Part shown: piece by piece, positions 54,735 to 63,584 of the stretch | How positions within the stretch are numbered: the stretch's first letter is position 1 | Layout of the letters: each line of letters opens with the position of its first letter | DNA from: Ruminococcaceae bacterium BL-4 | GTDB lineage: Bacteria > Bacillota > Clostridia > Oscillospirales > Acutalibacteraceae | DNA: 64,000 bases | Reading direction: 5' to 3' | Assembly: GCA_902809935.1 (NCBI GenBank) | Contig: LR778134.1 | Coordinates: forward strand, 1 to 64,000 | The notes under the pieces: model-generated | Told to the model about the DNA's origin: nothing | What the model saw: only the letters and a program-made list of their open reading frames with translations | The model's database searches: none | Made by a program: the position numbers and the translations under genes

Positions 54735-56221
54735 GAAAACACCGCATCTCCGCACAACAAACTGATATTTCAATTCTTACACTTGACGATGATGAAATCA
54801 TGACACTGACGGTACAGTCTTATCTGCAGGAATTTGGATATCATGTAGACACCGAAAACAATCCGGAACGTGCGATCGAACGCATTCGTACTGGAAATTA
54901 TGATATTCTGCTTCTGGATTATCTGATGTCTCCAATTTGTGGAAACGAGGTCGTTACAAAGATTCGTGCTTTTAACCAGGATCTTTATATTATTCTTTTA
55001 ACAGGCCACAAAGACTTAGTTCCCCCGGTCAAAACAATTCGGGAACTGGATATTCAGGGATACTATGAAAAAAGTGACCGCTTTGATCAGCTTGGACTTT
55101 TGGTAGAATCCTGCGTAAAATCGATCCGGCAAATGCGCACGATTCGCCATTACCAAAATGGGTTACAAGACATTTTAGAAAAAAGCCTCGAATTATTTCA
55201 AAGACAACCTTTGCAACAGCAAATGGATTTGATTTTGGAACAACTCAAACGTTTATTTTCGATCGAAAACGGATTTGTTTATATTTCGCAAAAAAGTATA
55301 GGGACACTTTTTTCCGGAATCGGGAATCTGAAAGAGGGGAAAAAATCAGCAGATAAAATTTGGCAACAATCCCACAGTAAAGAGGGCAATTACCAAATTG
55401 ATTCCGAAAATCCGCTTCTAATCATCCCATTAGTTGATGAATATCATCAGCAAATCGGGATCATCGGAATTTCAAGTTCCACCCGCCATTTTCCAGACCA
55501 TCAGCTCTTACAGCTTTATGTCCGCCAGGCAACCGCAGCTCTGGAAAATCGTATGCTTCAAAATATGGTTGACCTGACAAATGCGCATTTGCAAAAAACT
55601 TACACTCAATTGGAACAGCAATTTGCAGAAATGACAAATGCAGTACGTTCCATGGTGGATGCAAAAGATATTTATACCTCCAACCACTCCGATCGAGTCT
55701 CTTATTATTCCGAATTGATTGCAAAATCGATGGGCAAAAGCAAAGAATTTATCAAAAGGATTCGTATCGCCGGTCTTTTTCATGATATCGGAAAGATCAA
55801 AGTTCCTGACCAAATCTTATTAAAAAATGGTCCTCTGACTAATGAAGAATTTAAAGTCATCAAAAGGCATTCAAAAGACGGTGCCATCTTACTTTCTTCC
55901 ATTCGTTCCTATCAAACAATTGCACCTATCGTTTTAAGTCACCATGAACATTGGGACGGAACTGGATATCCAAATAGAATATCCGGTTACGAAATTCCCG
56001 AAGAATCTAGAATCATCAGTGTTGCAGATGCGTTTGATGCGATGACCTCTCACCGCCGCTACCGCAATAATTTAACCTTGGAACAAGCAAAGCAACAATT
56101 AATTGAAGGTCGTGGAACACAATTTGCTCCGGAACCTGTCGATGTATTTCTTGCCATTCTGGAGCAAAATCCAGATATTCTTTCTAATTCCAACTCCACA
56201 AGCAATCCCACTAACTTTTAA
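54731..56221 (+). CDS. Response regulator with GAF-like and HD-GYP domains
   Basis: A 496-residue protein. The receiver domain (about 12-130) carries the acidic pocket (LDDDE), the phosphoacceptor Asp63 in LLLDYLMSP and the switch lysine in LTGHKD. Residues 150-285 look like a GAF-type domain (MDLILEQLKRLFSIENGF, LIIPLVDEYHQQIGIIG), followed by a coiled-coil linker. The HD-GYP domain (about 300-490) has LFHDIGKIKVPD with His351-Asp352, HHEHWDGTGYP starting at His404, and SVADAFDAMTS. Such domains hydrolyse c-di-GMP to pGpG or GMP. No DNA-binding domain is present, so output is through the second messenger. Its start overlaps the kinase stop. Confidence 0.94.
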   Translation: MRKHRISAQQTDISILTLDDDEIMTLTVQSYLQEFGYHVDTENNPERAIERIRTGNYDILLLDYLMSPICGNEVVTKIRAFNQDLYIILLTGHKDLVPPVKTIRELDIQGYYEKSDRFDQLGLLVESCVKSIRQMRTIRHYQNGLQDILEKSLELFQRQPLQQQMDLILEQLKRLFSIENGFVYISQKSIGTLFSGIGNLKEGKKSADKIWQQSHSKEGNYQIDSENPLLIIPLVDEYHQQIGIIGISSSTRHFPDHQLLQLYVRQATAALENRMLQNMVDLTNAHLQKTYTQLEQQFAEMTNAVRSMVDAKDIYTSNHSDRVSYYSELIAKSMGKSKEFIKRIRIAGLFHDIGKIKVPDQILLKNGPLTNEEFKVIKRHSKDGAILLSSIRSYQTIAPIVLSHHEHWDGTGYPNRISGYEIPEESRIISVADAFDAMTSHRRYRNNLTLEQAKQQLIEGRGTQFAPEPVDVFLAILEQNPDILSNSNSTSNPTNF

Positions 56222-56239
56222 AGAAAAGGAGACAAAGTC

Positions 56240-57883
56240 ATGCATTCTTATCCATATTACCCCACCACTTGTTACGATACTTTTTCATCATTCCTTTCTG
56301 GAATTCAGGCCCGGTATAAAAATCAGCCAGCCATTACGGAATATGATCAGGACGGGATTCCTTATACGGTTACTTACCAGCAAATTTATCAAACTGCTCA
56401 TGAATTTGGAGAAGCACTTCTTCAAAAAGGATTACAGGGAAAACACATCGCTATCGCTGGGGAAAACAGTCTGGAATGGTTGATTTCCTTTTTTACAGTA
56501 ACCGCTATCGGTTCTGTTGCGGTTTTAATTGACATTGACCAGGATACGGATACCATTCGCAAAATGATCTCTTCTGCAGACTGCGATTTTTTAATTATAT
56601 CTGATTCTGTAAAAAAGCTTTTCTCAAAAGATGGTCCTATTTCAAAAATGGAAAGCGTCAGCATATGCTCGGACGACAAAAAAGCACCAAACAGTTTTCA
56701 GAGCGTTTGTGCACAAGGTGCCCAACTAATTGCACAGCAGAAAAAAGCATTTTTAAATCTTAAAACAAACGGCAATGATCTGGCGGTAATTGCCTTTACC
56801 TCCGGAACGACTAATGCTTCCAAAGCGGTTATGCTCTCTCAAAAAGGGATCTTAATCAATGCTGGTCAATCTATGGCGATGGTAAAATTCACAGAAAAAG
56901 TATTTACCTTCCTTCCATTTTTTCATACCTATGGAATCACCTGCTGCGTTTTAAATGCACTGATTGCCGGCTGCCATCTCTGTATTAACGGAAACCTCAA
57001 AACGTTCCAGCGTGATCTTGGCCTTTTTCGTCCTGGTACCTTATTGGCTGTTCCTCTTGTTATGGAAATTATAAACAAAAACTTGTCAAAAGCTTTATCA
57101 GACGCTGGTTTGCCTGAAAATCCGCCCGAAAAACAGCTTCTTTGGTTCCACCGAAAAGAAGAATCCGTCCCACCCGAATGGAAAACAATTAAGCAGAAAT
57201 GTTTGGGAGATCTTTCTCTTTTGATCTGTGGCGGCGCTTGTCTTGCTCCGGACGTAGTTGAGAGGATGCATAAATTCGGCATCGTTTGTCTAGAAGGATA
57301 TGGAATCACAGAATGTTCTCCACTGATCAGCGTAAACCGCAACAAGGATTATTGCTTTGGCAGTGTTGGAAAAATTCTCCCCTGCTTCCAGCTCAAGCTG
57401 CAAGAGGATGAAATTCTGGTGCGCGGTGACAGTGTGATGATGGGATATTACAAAGATAAGGAATTGACGGATTCTGTTTTAATTGACGGTTGGTTCCATA
57501 CCGGCGATCTCGGAGTTCTAGATAAAAACGGTTTCCTACATATTACCGGCAGAAAAAAGAATTTGATTGTTCTGAAAAACGGAAAAAAAGTCTCTCCGGA
57601 AGAAATAGAAAACCGTGTATCTCAATTACCACTTGTAAAAGAGGTCATTGCATATGGAGCAAGCATTGGAGAAGTAAAGGACAATGCCAGACTTGCCGTG
57701 ATGATCTATCCAGATCCTGACAAAACACAGGGAATGAATGCTTATGAAGTCTTGAACCTTTTGCAAAAACAAATTGATGAGCTGAATGTTGAATATCCAT
57801 CTTACAAACAAATTCAGCTTGTCAATCTACGCGAAACCCCTTTTGAAAAAACCTCCGCGCAAAAAATCAAACGGAAAATTTAG
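56240..57883 (+). CDS. Acyl-activating enzyme (AMP-dependent synthetase/ligase)
   Basis: A 547-residue ANL-superfamily enzyme. The ATP loop is FTSGTTNASKAVML near residue 192; the adenylation motif is YGITECSPLIS near 355, WFHTGDLGVLDKNGF near 420 and the hinge GRKKNLIVLKNGKKVSPEEIE. The terminal catalytic lysine is in KTSAQKIKRKI. It resembles long-chain fatty acyl ligases more than amino-acid adenylating domains. Likely task: activate a fatty acid and load it on the adjacent carrier protein for the NRPS first condensation domain. AAAGGAGA lies ahead of the ATG; 18 bp separate it from the response regulator. Confidence 0.88.
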   Translation: MHSYPYYPTTCYDTFSSFLSGIQARYKNQPAITEYDQDGIPYTVTYQQIYQTAHEFGEALLQKGLQGKHIAIAGENSLEWLISFFTVTAIGSVAVLIDIDQDTDTIRKMISSADCDFLIISDSVKKLFSKDGPISKMESVSICSDDKKAPNSFQSVCAQGAQLIAQQKKAFLNLKTNGNDLAVIAFTSGTTNASKAVMLSQKGILINAGQSMAMVKFTEKVFTFLPFFHTYGITCCVLNALIAGCHLCINGNLKTFQRDLGLFRPGTLLAVPLVMEIINKNLSKALSDAGLPENPPEKQLLWFHRKEESVPPEWKTIKQKCLGDLSLLICGGACLAPDVVERMHKFGIVCLEGYGITECSPLISVNRNKDYCFGSVGKILPCFQLKLQEDEILVRGDSVMMGYYKDKELTDSVLIDGWFHTGDLGVLDKNGFLHITGRKKNLIVLKNGKKVSPEEIENRVSQLPLVKEVIAYGASIGEVKDNARLAVMIYPDPDKTQGMNAYEVLNLLQKQIDELNVEYPSYKQIQLVNLRETPFEKTSAQKIKRKI

Positions 57884-57915
57884 AAATCGGAAATAATAGG
57901 AGGAAAAATCGGATT

Positions 57916-58149
57916 TTGGAAAATTTATTAAATACACTACAATCGATCATCTATGAAATCACCGGGAAACAGGGAATAACTTATGAAACCGACCTCGTAA
58001 AGGATTTACAGTTAAATTCTTTTGACCTGATTAACATTGTCTGCGCCTGTGAAAAAAAGTTTCATATTACAATTGAGACACGGGAAATTTGGAAGCTGCA
58101 CCGCATTAAAGATGTCATTTCTTATCTACAGGATAAGGGCGTACAATGA
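57916..58149 (+). CDS. Stand-alone acyl carrier protein
   Basis: A 77-residue carrier protein. It has the four-helix pattern, and the phosphopantetheine attachment site is LQLNSFDLINI with Ser35 (the common form is DSLD). The start is a TTG with AGGAGG about 12 bp upstream. It is preceded by the acyl-activating enzyme and overlaps the phosphopantetheinyl transferase by 4 bp (ATGA). It would carry the acyl group to the NRPS. The NSFD in place of DSLD is a mild deviation. Confidence 0.88.
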   Translation: MENLLNTLQSIIYEITGKQGITYETDLVKDLQLNSFDLINIVCACEKKFHITIETREIWKLHRIKDVISYLQDKGVQ

Positions 58150-58697
58150 CAAAAATTTTTCTCTTTCAAAAAGATCAGGATTTTTCGCCCGAATACGCAC
58201 TGCAAAAAGCTTTGCATCTTTTTGATCCGGATTTCAATTTTCATGCCGTAAAATTAGAACATCAGAAAAGTGGTCAACCCTATCTGAAAGGAACTCCTTA
58301 CACGATCTCCATCTCACACAGCGGTATTTTTTGGGGGTGTGCGCTCTGCGACTGTGATAAAATCGGCTTTGATATTCAAATTATTGAACAAAATCGGGAA
58401 ATGAATTCCATCGCTAAGCGGTTTTTTCATCCCGCAGAATACGCTCATCTATGCCGAACACAGTTTGCTGATTTCTTTTCCATATGGACCGCAAAGGAAA
58501 GTTATGTTAAATATTTAGGCAGCGGGATCGACGAAAACTTTTGCCGCTTTTCTACGGTTAATCAAAACGGATTTCTGTCTGCAATAAATGGGACTGCTCT
58601 TTACCCTATCAAGTGGGACTCCGCTTATCGAATTTTTTGCTGCGGCGGAAAATCGACTCCGTTTTTTTATAATTTTGCTCAAAAAAAGGGATGCTGA
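58146..58697 (+). CDS. Sfp-type phosphopantetheinyl transferase
   Basis: A 183-residue enzyme. The magnesium-binding and catalytic signatures are IGFDIQ near residue 78 and FSIWTAKESYVKYLG near 117-131, and YTISISHSGIFWGCAL precedes them. It converts apo carrier proteins to the holo form with coenzyme A, so it would activate the two NRPS carriers and the stand-alone one. The protein is shorter than Sfp (about 220), like other compact Clostridial relatives. The stop codon lies inside the terminator stem. Confidence 0.92.
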   Translation: MTKIFLFQKDQDFSPEYALQKALHLFDPDFNFHAVKLEHQKSGQPYLKGTPYTISISHSGIFWGCALCDCDKIGFDIQIIEQNREMNSIAKRFFHPAEYAHLCRTQFADFFSIWTAKESYVKYLGSGIDENFCRFSTVNQNGFLSAINGTALYPIKWDSAYRIFCCGGKSTPFFYNFAQKKGC

Positions 58698-58716
58698 ATG
58701 AATTCAGCATCCCTTT
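58685..58716. terminator. Terminator of the NRPS operon
   Basis: AAAGGGATGCTGAA pairs with TTCAGCATCCCTTT around a 4-nt loop, overlapping the PPTase stop. A- and T-runs on both flanks make it usable for the convergent Dabb gene. Confidence 0.92.
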
Positions 58717-58735
58717 CCTATTTTGTTTCTGTCAT

Positions 58736-59029
58736 TCAGATTTCATAATCAAACGCGGTACGCCCACAAATCATTTTTGCAACCAATGCCTTGATTTTTA
58801 AATGTTCTGGGTGAACTTGATACTTTTCTTCGTCTTCTTTCGAATCAAATACACACTCTAAACATAAATCATAATCTCCAGGTTTATAATTGGCTCCAAC
58901 TTGTATGGATTTTAATCCATCAACAATTCCAAGCAGTGAATTAAAGCGGCTGCGCAATAGTGCCGCATCTGCTACTGCATTTTTTTGTTCTAAGTCTTTA
59001 AGCTTCCAAAGAACAAGATGTTTCACCAT
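58736..59029 (-). CDS. Dabb-domain stress-responsive protein
   Basis: A 97-residue alpha-beta barrel protein of the Dabb family. It starts MVKHLVLWKLKD, has VDGLKSIQVGANYKPGDYDL in the middle, and ends VHPEHLKIKALVAKMICGRTAFDYE. Dabb proteins form dimers, and a few act as cyclases or heme-related enzymes; most are uncharacterised stress proteins. AAAGGAGG lies ahead of the ATG. It converges with the NRPS operon and is not part of it. Confidence 0.87.
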   Translation of the reverse strand: MVKHLVLWKLKDLEQKNAVADAALLRSRFNSLLGIVDGLKSIQVGANYKPGDYDLCLECVFDSKEDEEKYQVHPEHLKIKALVAKMICGRTAFDYEI

Positions 59030-59135
59030 GGGTGGGGAACCTCCTTTGAGTACAAATCGACTCTAATCGAACTATTTTGTCGTCTAAAGCCGATTTTTAC
59101 TATATCACATTTGATCAAAAAATTCTATGCTTTTT

Positions 59136-61766
59136 TTAAGAACTTTTTAGATTTTTGTTCCCTTGTTTTTGAGAAGAAGCAGTCAGTTCCTTGCCGTCAT
59201 AATCCACCACGATCGTGCTGCGCGGTGCAATTTCGCCGGCAATCATCTTTCTCGCGATTAACGTCTCCACTCTGCTCTGCAGAAATCTCTTAAGCGGACG
59301 CGCACCATAAGCGGGATCAAACGCCTGATCTACCACATAATCGCGGGCACGGTCAGTAAGCGTGACATCCAGCTCTTTATCTACCAGACGGCGGCGAAGA
59401 TCTTCCATCTGTAGGTTGACAATCTGATCAATCTCAGAACGCTGCAGAGGTTTATAGAATACGATCTCGTCCAAGCGGTTCAAGAATTCCGGACGGAACT
59501 GCTTTCTGAGAAGTGCATGAACTTGATTTCTCGCTTCTTCGCTGATAGAACCATCCTCTCCAATTCCTTCCAGAATATACTGGGACCCTAAATTAGAAGT
59601 CAGAATAATGATGGTATTCTTAAAATCAACGGTACGCCCCTGGCTGTCCGTAATTCTTCCGTCATCAAGGACCTGAAGCAATACATTAAAGACATCCGGA
59701 TGGGCCTTCTCTACCTCATCAAACAGCACAACACTATAAGGATGGCGACGAACGGCTTCAGTCAGCTGACCGCCCTCTTCATAACCAACATACCCCGGAG
59801 GCGCTCCGATTAAACGGGATACGCTAAATTTCTCCATATATTCCGTCATATCAATCCGAATCAGATTTTTTTCATCATCGAACAGCGTCTCAGCCAATGC
59901 TTTTGCAAGCTCTGTTTTGCCGACACCAGTAGGTCCAAGGAACAGGAATGAGCCAATCGGACGATTTGGATCCTGAATGCCTGCACGAGAACGCAGAATT
60001 GCATCTGCCACCTTTTGGACTGCTTCGTCCTGGCCAATCACCCGCTGATGCAGCTGTTCATCAAGACGCAAAAGCTTTTCTCTTTCGCCTTCCATCAATT
60101 TTGCTACAGGAATTCCGGTCCAACGTCCCACAATCTCTGCAATCTCCTCGTCAGTCACGCGATCATGCAAAAGCTGCGCTTCCTGCGATTTTTCAGCGAT
60201 TGCTTCCTGCTTTTCCAGCTCTTTTTGCAGCTGCGGCAAACGGCCATATTTTAGTTCGGCAGCTTTATTTAGATCATATTCCCGCTCTGCCTTCTCGATC
60301 TGTGCATGGCAGTCTTCCAGATCACTGCGCAGTTTCTGAACTTTTTCAATAGACTGCTTTTCGTTTTCCCACTTTGCCTTCATTTCCTTAAATCGCTCAC
60401 GACGCTCCGCAAGTTCCTTCTGAATATCAACAAGGTGGGCCTGACTCAAACGGTCATCCTCTTTTTTGAGTGCTGCTTCTTCAATCTCCAACTGCATGAT
60501 TTTACGCGAAACATCGTCCAGCTCGGTCGGCATGGAATCCATCTCAGTGCGAACCATTGCGCATGCTTCATCAACAAGGTCGATTGCCTTATCAGGCAAA
60601 AAACGATCCGAAATATACCGATCAGAAAGGGTTGCTGCTGCAATCAGTGCCTGATCCTGAATTTTAACGCCATGGAACACCTCATAGCGTTCCTTTAATC
60701 CACGCAGAATCGAAATCGTATCTTCAACGGTTGGCTCTTCCACCATGACCGGTTGGAACCGGCGTTCCAGTGCAGCATCTTTTTCAATATATTTATGGTA
60801 TTCATTTAAGGTTGTTGCACCGATACAATGCAGTTCGCCGCGGGCCAACATCGGCTTTAAAAGGTTTCCGGCATCCATACTGCCTTCTGTTTTTCCGGCG
60901 CCTACAATGGTATGCAGCTCATCGATAAACAGAATGATTTTTCCTTCGGATTTTTTAACTTCATTGAGAACCGCTTTGAGACGTTCCTCAAATTCACCGC
61001 GATATTTGGCCCCCGCAATAAGCGAACCCATATCCAGAGAATAAAGCTTGCGGTTCTTTAGGTTGTCAGGAACATCTCCGCGAACAATTCGCAGGGCAAG
61101 TCCCTCAGCAATCGCAGTTTTACCGACACCCGGTTCACCAATCAGAACCGGATTGTTTTTCGTTTTACGCGAAAGGATTCGAACCACGTCTCGAATCTCT
61201 GTATCACGGCCAATCACCGGATCCAATTTATGATTTCGGGCAAGCTCTACCAAATCCTGCGCATATTTAGAAAGAGAATCATAGGTCCCTTCCGGATTAT
61301 CACTGGTCACTCTTGTATTCCCGCGCACACTGGAAAGTGCCGCAAGGAATCCGCTTTCAGTAACTCCAAAGGTACGAAACAGATCCTTTAATGTTTTATC
61401 TGCCTTGCGGAGCAATCCTAAAAGTAAATGCTCAACACTAACATACTCATCTTTCATGTGAGAAGCAGCATTTTCTGCCTCATTCAAAGCAGAATCTACT
61501 GCCTGAGAAACATAGATTTTTCCTGCCTCTCTGCCTGGTCCGGAAACGCCCGGCAATTTCTTAATCTCTAGATTGACCGCATTTAAAAATGCCTGTGGAT
61601 CCACATTCATCTTTTTCATCAGCTGCGGAATCAGACCATTTTCCTGCTGAAGCAATGCCGCCAGCAAATGTACCTGTTCAATCTGCATATTTTCGTTGGC
61701 TGTTGCCAAGCTCTGTGCGCCTTGAACCGCGTCAATGGATTTCTGTGTAAAATTCTGTGCATTCAT
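59136..61766 (-). CDS. clpB: Disaggregase ClpB
   Basis: An 876-residue Hsp100 ATPase. It comprises the N domain with two Clp repeats (1-145), the first AAA domain ([15 protein letters not shown] near 205; [13 protein letters not shown]), a coiled-coil middle domain (about 405-525), and the second AAA domain ([20 protein letters not shown] near 605; [14 protein letters not shown]). The sensor GARPLKRF lies near the end. It recovers aggregated proteins together with DnaK. Its CIRCE element upstream points to HrcA control. Confidence 0.97.
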   Translation of the reverse strand: MNAQNFTQKSIDAVQGAQSLATANENMQIEQVHLLAALLQQENGLIPQLMKKMNVDPQAFLNAVNLEIKKLPGVSGPGREAGKIYVSQAVDSALNEAENAASHMKDEYVSVEHLLLGLLRKADKTLKDLFRTFGVTESGFLAALSSVRGNTRVTSDNPEGTYDSLSKYAQDLVELARNHKLDPVIGRDTEIRDVVRILSRKTKNNPVLIGEPGVGKTAIAEGLALRIVRGDVPDNLKNRKLYSLDMGSLIAGAKYRGEFEERLKAVLNEVKKSEGKIILFIDELHTIVGAGKTEGSMDAGNLLKPMLARGELHCIGATTLNEYHKYIEKDAALERRFQPVMVEEPTVEDTISILRGLKERYEVFHGVKIQDQALIAAATLSDRYISDRFLPDKAIDLVDEACAMVRTEMDSMPTELDDVSRKIMQLEIEEAALKKEDDRLSQAHLVDIQKELAERRERFKEMKAKWENEKQSIEKVQKLRSDLEDCHAQIEKAEREYDLNKAAELKYGRLPQLQKELEKQEAIAEKSQEAQLLHDRVTDEEIAEIVGRWTGIPVAKLMEGEREKLLRLDEQLHQRVIGQDEAVQKVADAILRSRAGIQDPNRPIGSFLFLGPTGVGKTELAKALAETLFDDEKNLIRIDMTEYMEKFSVSRLIGAPPGYVGYEEGGQLTEAVRRHPYSVVLFDEVEKAHPDVFNVLLQVLDDGRITDSQGRTVDFKNTIIILTSNLGSQYILEGIGEDGSISEEARNQVHALLRKQFRPEFLNRLDEIVFYKPLQRSEIDQIVNLQMEDLRRRLVDKELDVTLTDRARDYVVDQAFDPAYGARPLKRFLQSRVETLIARKMIAGEIAPRSTIVVDYDGKELTASSQKQGNKNLKSS

Positions 61767-61887
61767 AGCATCTCACTCCTCATAATTCAACTGAACGTCT
61801 AAAAAACCATCTTTTAAGTCTTTCCCAATCGTTCTGAATTTAGTATAATTGGGATTCATGAATATGTTGTGAACAAATAATTAATTT

Positions 61888-61914
61888 TTAGCACTCTATT
61901 TAATTAAGTGCTAA
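61888..61914 (-). promoter_or_regulatory. CIRCE operator upstream of clpB
   Basis: TTAGCACTC, nine bases, then AAGTGCTAA: the CIRCE consensus (TTAGCACTC-N9-GAGTGCTAA) with one mismatch. HrcA binds this in Firmicutes. It lies about 120 bp ahead of clpB. Confidence 0.9.
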
Positions 61915-61970
61915 TTTCACTTTTACGAAAATCCTTTCAATTTCATCTTAGTCGAAATTAATCAAAAAAA

Positions 61971-62003
61971 CAATCGGGGCAGAAAATTTTTCCACCCCGA
62001 TTG
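61971..62003 (-). terminator. Terminator of the ABC exporter operon
   Basis: CAATCGGGG pairs with CCCCGATTG around a 15-nt loop that itself can pair partly. T-run on the minus strand. It lies 10 bp after the permease stop. Confidence 0.88.
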
Positions 62004-62012
62004 TTTTTATTT

Positions 62013-63584
62013 TTATAAAGTCTTAAAGATTTCGGTCCCGCGCGTTAAAAGCCATCGATGAATTATCAGCGCCAGTAAAAGTAAAAATGCACTTGCAAGG
62101 AATAAAAACTGTTCAATTCCAAGATGAGAAGAAAGCAAATAAAATGCACCTGCCAATAGTGCCGTCAGCAGCATTCCTCCAAAAATACCACAAAATGCCG
62201 CTGCAGATTGCTTTACAATAATGGTATCGTTTTCCCCGTTCATCTTCGGAAATTTAAGATTGACCATCAATCCAAACTGTGCTACAAATACTCCCATTGC
62301 AAGTCCGACCAGCAAAAGACTGATTGTACTCAACGCCGACAAAGAAAATGCAATGCCCAAAAGAGGAACACTGATAATTGTGCTAACCCAACAAATGATC
62401 AAATTAAGCGCTGCCTTCGCGCGAAAAATCACTCTTGTTGGTACAGGGGATCCCTTCAAAACCCAAAAAGTATTTCCTTCCAAGCTAATTGATACACATG
62501 TTGTATTTGTCATCGAAAGAATCATACAAATTCCAAGCGCCAAGATCGGCATAAGAATCTCTTCTCCGATTTGTTGAATAGCAGCAAGAAAGCTCTGCCC
62601 CGCAATAATCGCATAAACAGAAAATCCAAGCATCATTAATACGCCGATTCCGGTATTAAACAAGTAAATCGTCGTTCCAAAATAGCGGCCACATTCTTTT
62701 TTAAAGAGTGCAGCAAATTGACTGTTGCTTTCCAATTTTTGCAAATGATAATCATTGCGGAGTACGTGACTCTGCATTTTAGAAAGCAGTTTCTGATAAT
62801 GTGAACTGAGTGCCCACGAAATCAGCAAAAATGGTAAAAAGCAGAATAAAACCAGCCATAAGAGGGAAAGAAAATTTCCCTGCAAAGCATCCATAAGCCA
62901 GCCAAACAGAAAGAGTCCTGTATGCAATGTCTTTTCAACTTGATTTGCATTGAGAAGCAGCGTTTGAAGAATATGATTAATCTGCATAGAACCAATCAAA
63001 ACAACTGCCAGCAAAATGCCGCTGATTAAATTCCCCATCAAAGCACGATGGCGGCTGTGTGCAGAGAGAAATGCAATCAGCCAACCACCCAAAAGAGCAA
63101 GCAGGGACGACAATAACGGTAGAAAAATGATGCTGATAATAATCGGAAAAATCAAAAAAGCACTGCCGCCGCCATAAAAAAGATATGCAACAGTTGCAGG
63201 GATCATCCAGAGCCCGCAGAACACTAAATTTTCAAGATAAAGTGCGAGCACTTTACTAAGCATCACCGTAAATGCTGAAACTGGTAAAGGCAGCAATAAA
63301 TTGCTGTCCTTACTGCCAAAGACAAGACCGCTAGCCGCAAAGATGGTAAATATTACAGAAACAATGGTTGCCAGAATTGTCATCATCGGAATTAAAAGCT
63401 GCAAATTTCCTATCGATGATAAAGCAGCTGCCAACATAAAGCTATAAACTCCAGAAAGATACAGCGCTAAAAACACCATCAAAGCAAGCGCACCAATCCA
63501 GCCTGCCGAACGCTTTTTTCCGACAGAAAATGAGCGCAGCATAGCCTGAAAATTAATCTTTAAAAGAATCCAAAGCTTACGCAT
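62013..63584 (-). CDS. ABC-2-type exporter membrane subunit
   Basis: A 523-residue membrane protein with about twelve hydrophobic segments. The start MRKLWILLKINFQAML is at 63584 with AAGGAGG upstream and overlaps the ATPase stop by 8 bp; the longer frame to 63644 is not favoured. Typical of putative ABC-2 permeases is SGLVFGSKDSNLLLPLPVSAF, common in Firmicute multidrug or lantibiotic-type exporters. The substrate is unknown. Confidence 0.83.
   Translation of the reverse strand: MRKLWILLKINFQAMLRSFSVGKKRSAGWIGALALMVFLALYLSGVYSFMLAAALSSIGNLQLLIPMMTILATIVSVIFTIFAASGLVFGSKDSNLLLPLPVSAFTVMLSKVLALYLENLVFCGLWMIPATVAYLFYGGGSAFLIFPIIISIIFLPLLSSLLALLGGWLIAFLSAHSRHRALMGNLISGILLAVVLIGSMQINHILQTLLLNANQVEKTLHTGLFLFGWLMDALQGNFLSLLWLVLFCFLPFLLISWALSSHYQKLLSKMQSHVLRNDYHLQKLESNSQFAALFKKECGRYFGTTIYLFNTGIGVLMMLGFSVYAIIAGQSFLAAIQQIGEEILMPILALGICMILSMTNTTCVSISLEGNTFWVLKGSPVPTRVIFRAKAALNLIICWVSTIISVPLLGIAFSLSALSTISLLLVGLAMGVFVAQFGLMVNLKFPKMNGENDTIIVKQSAAAFCGIFGGMLLTALLAGAFYLLSSHLGIEQFLFLASAFLLLLALIIHRWLLTRGTEIFKTL

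Noticed and set aside
61800-61887. Promoter with TATACT between CIRCE and clpB
   Set aside because: No acceptable -35 at 16-18 bp, and CIRCE normally lies at or after the start site, so it was not annotated.
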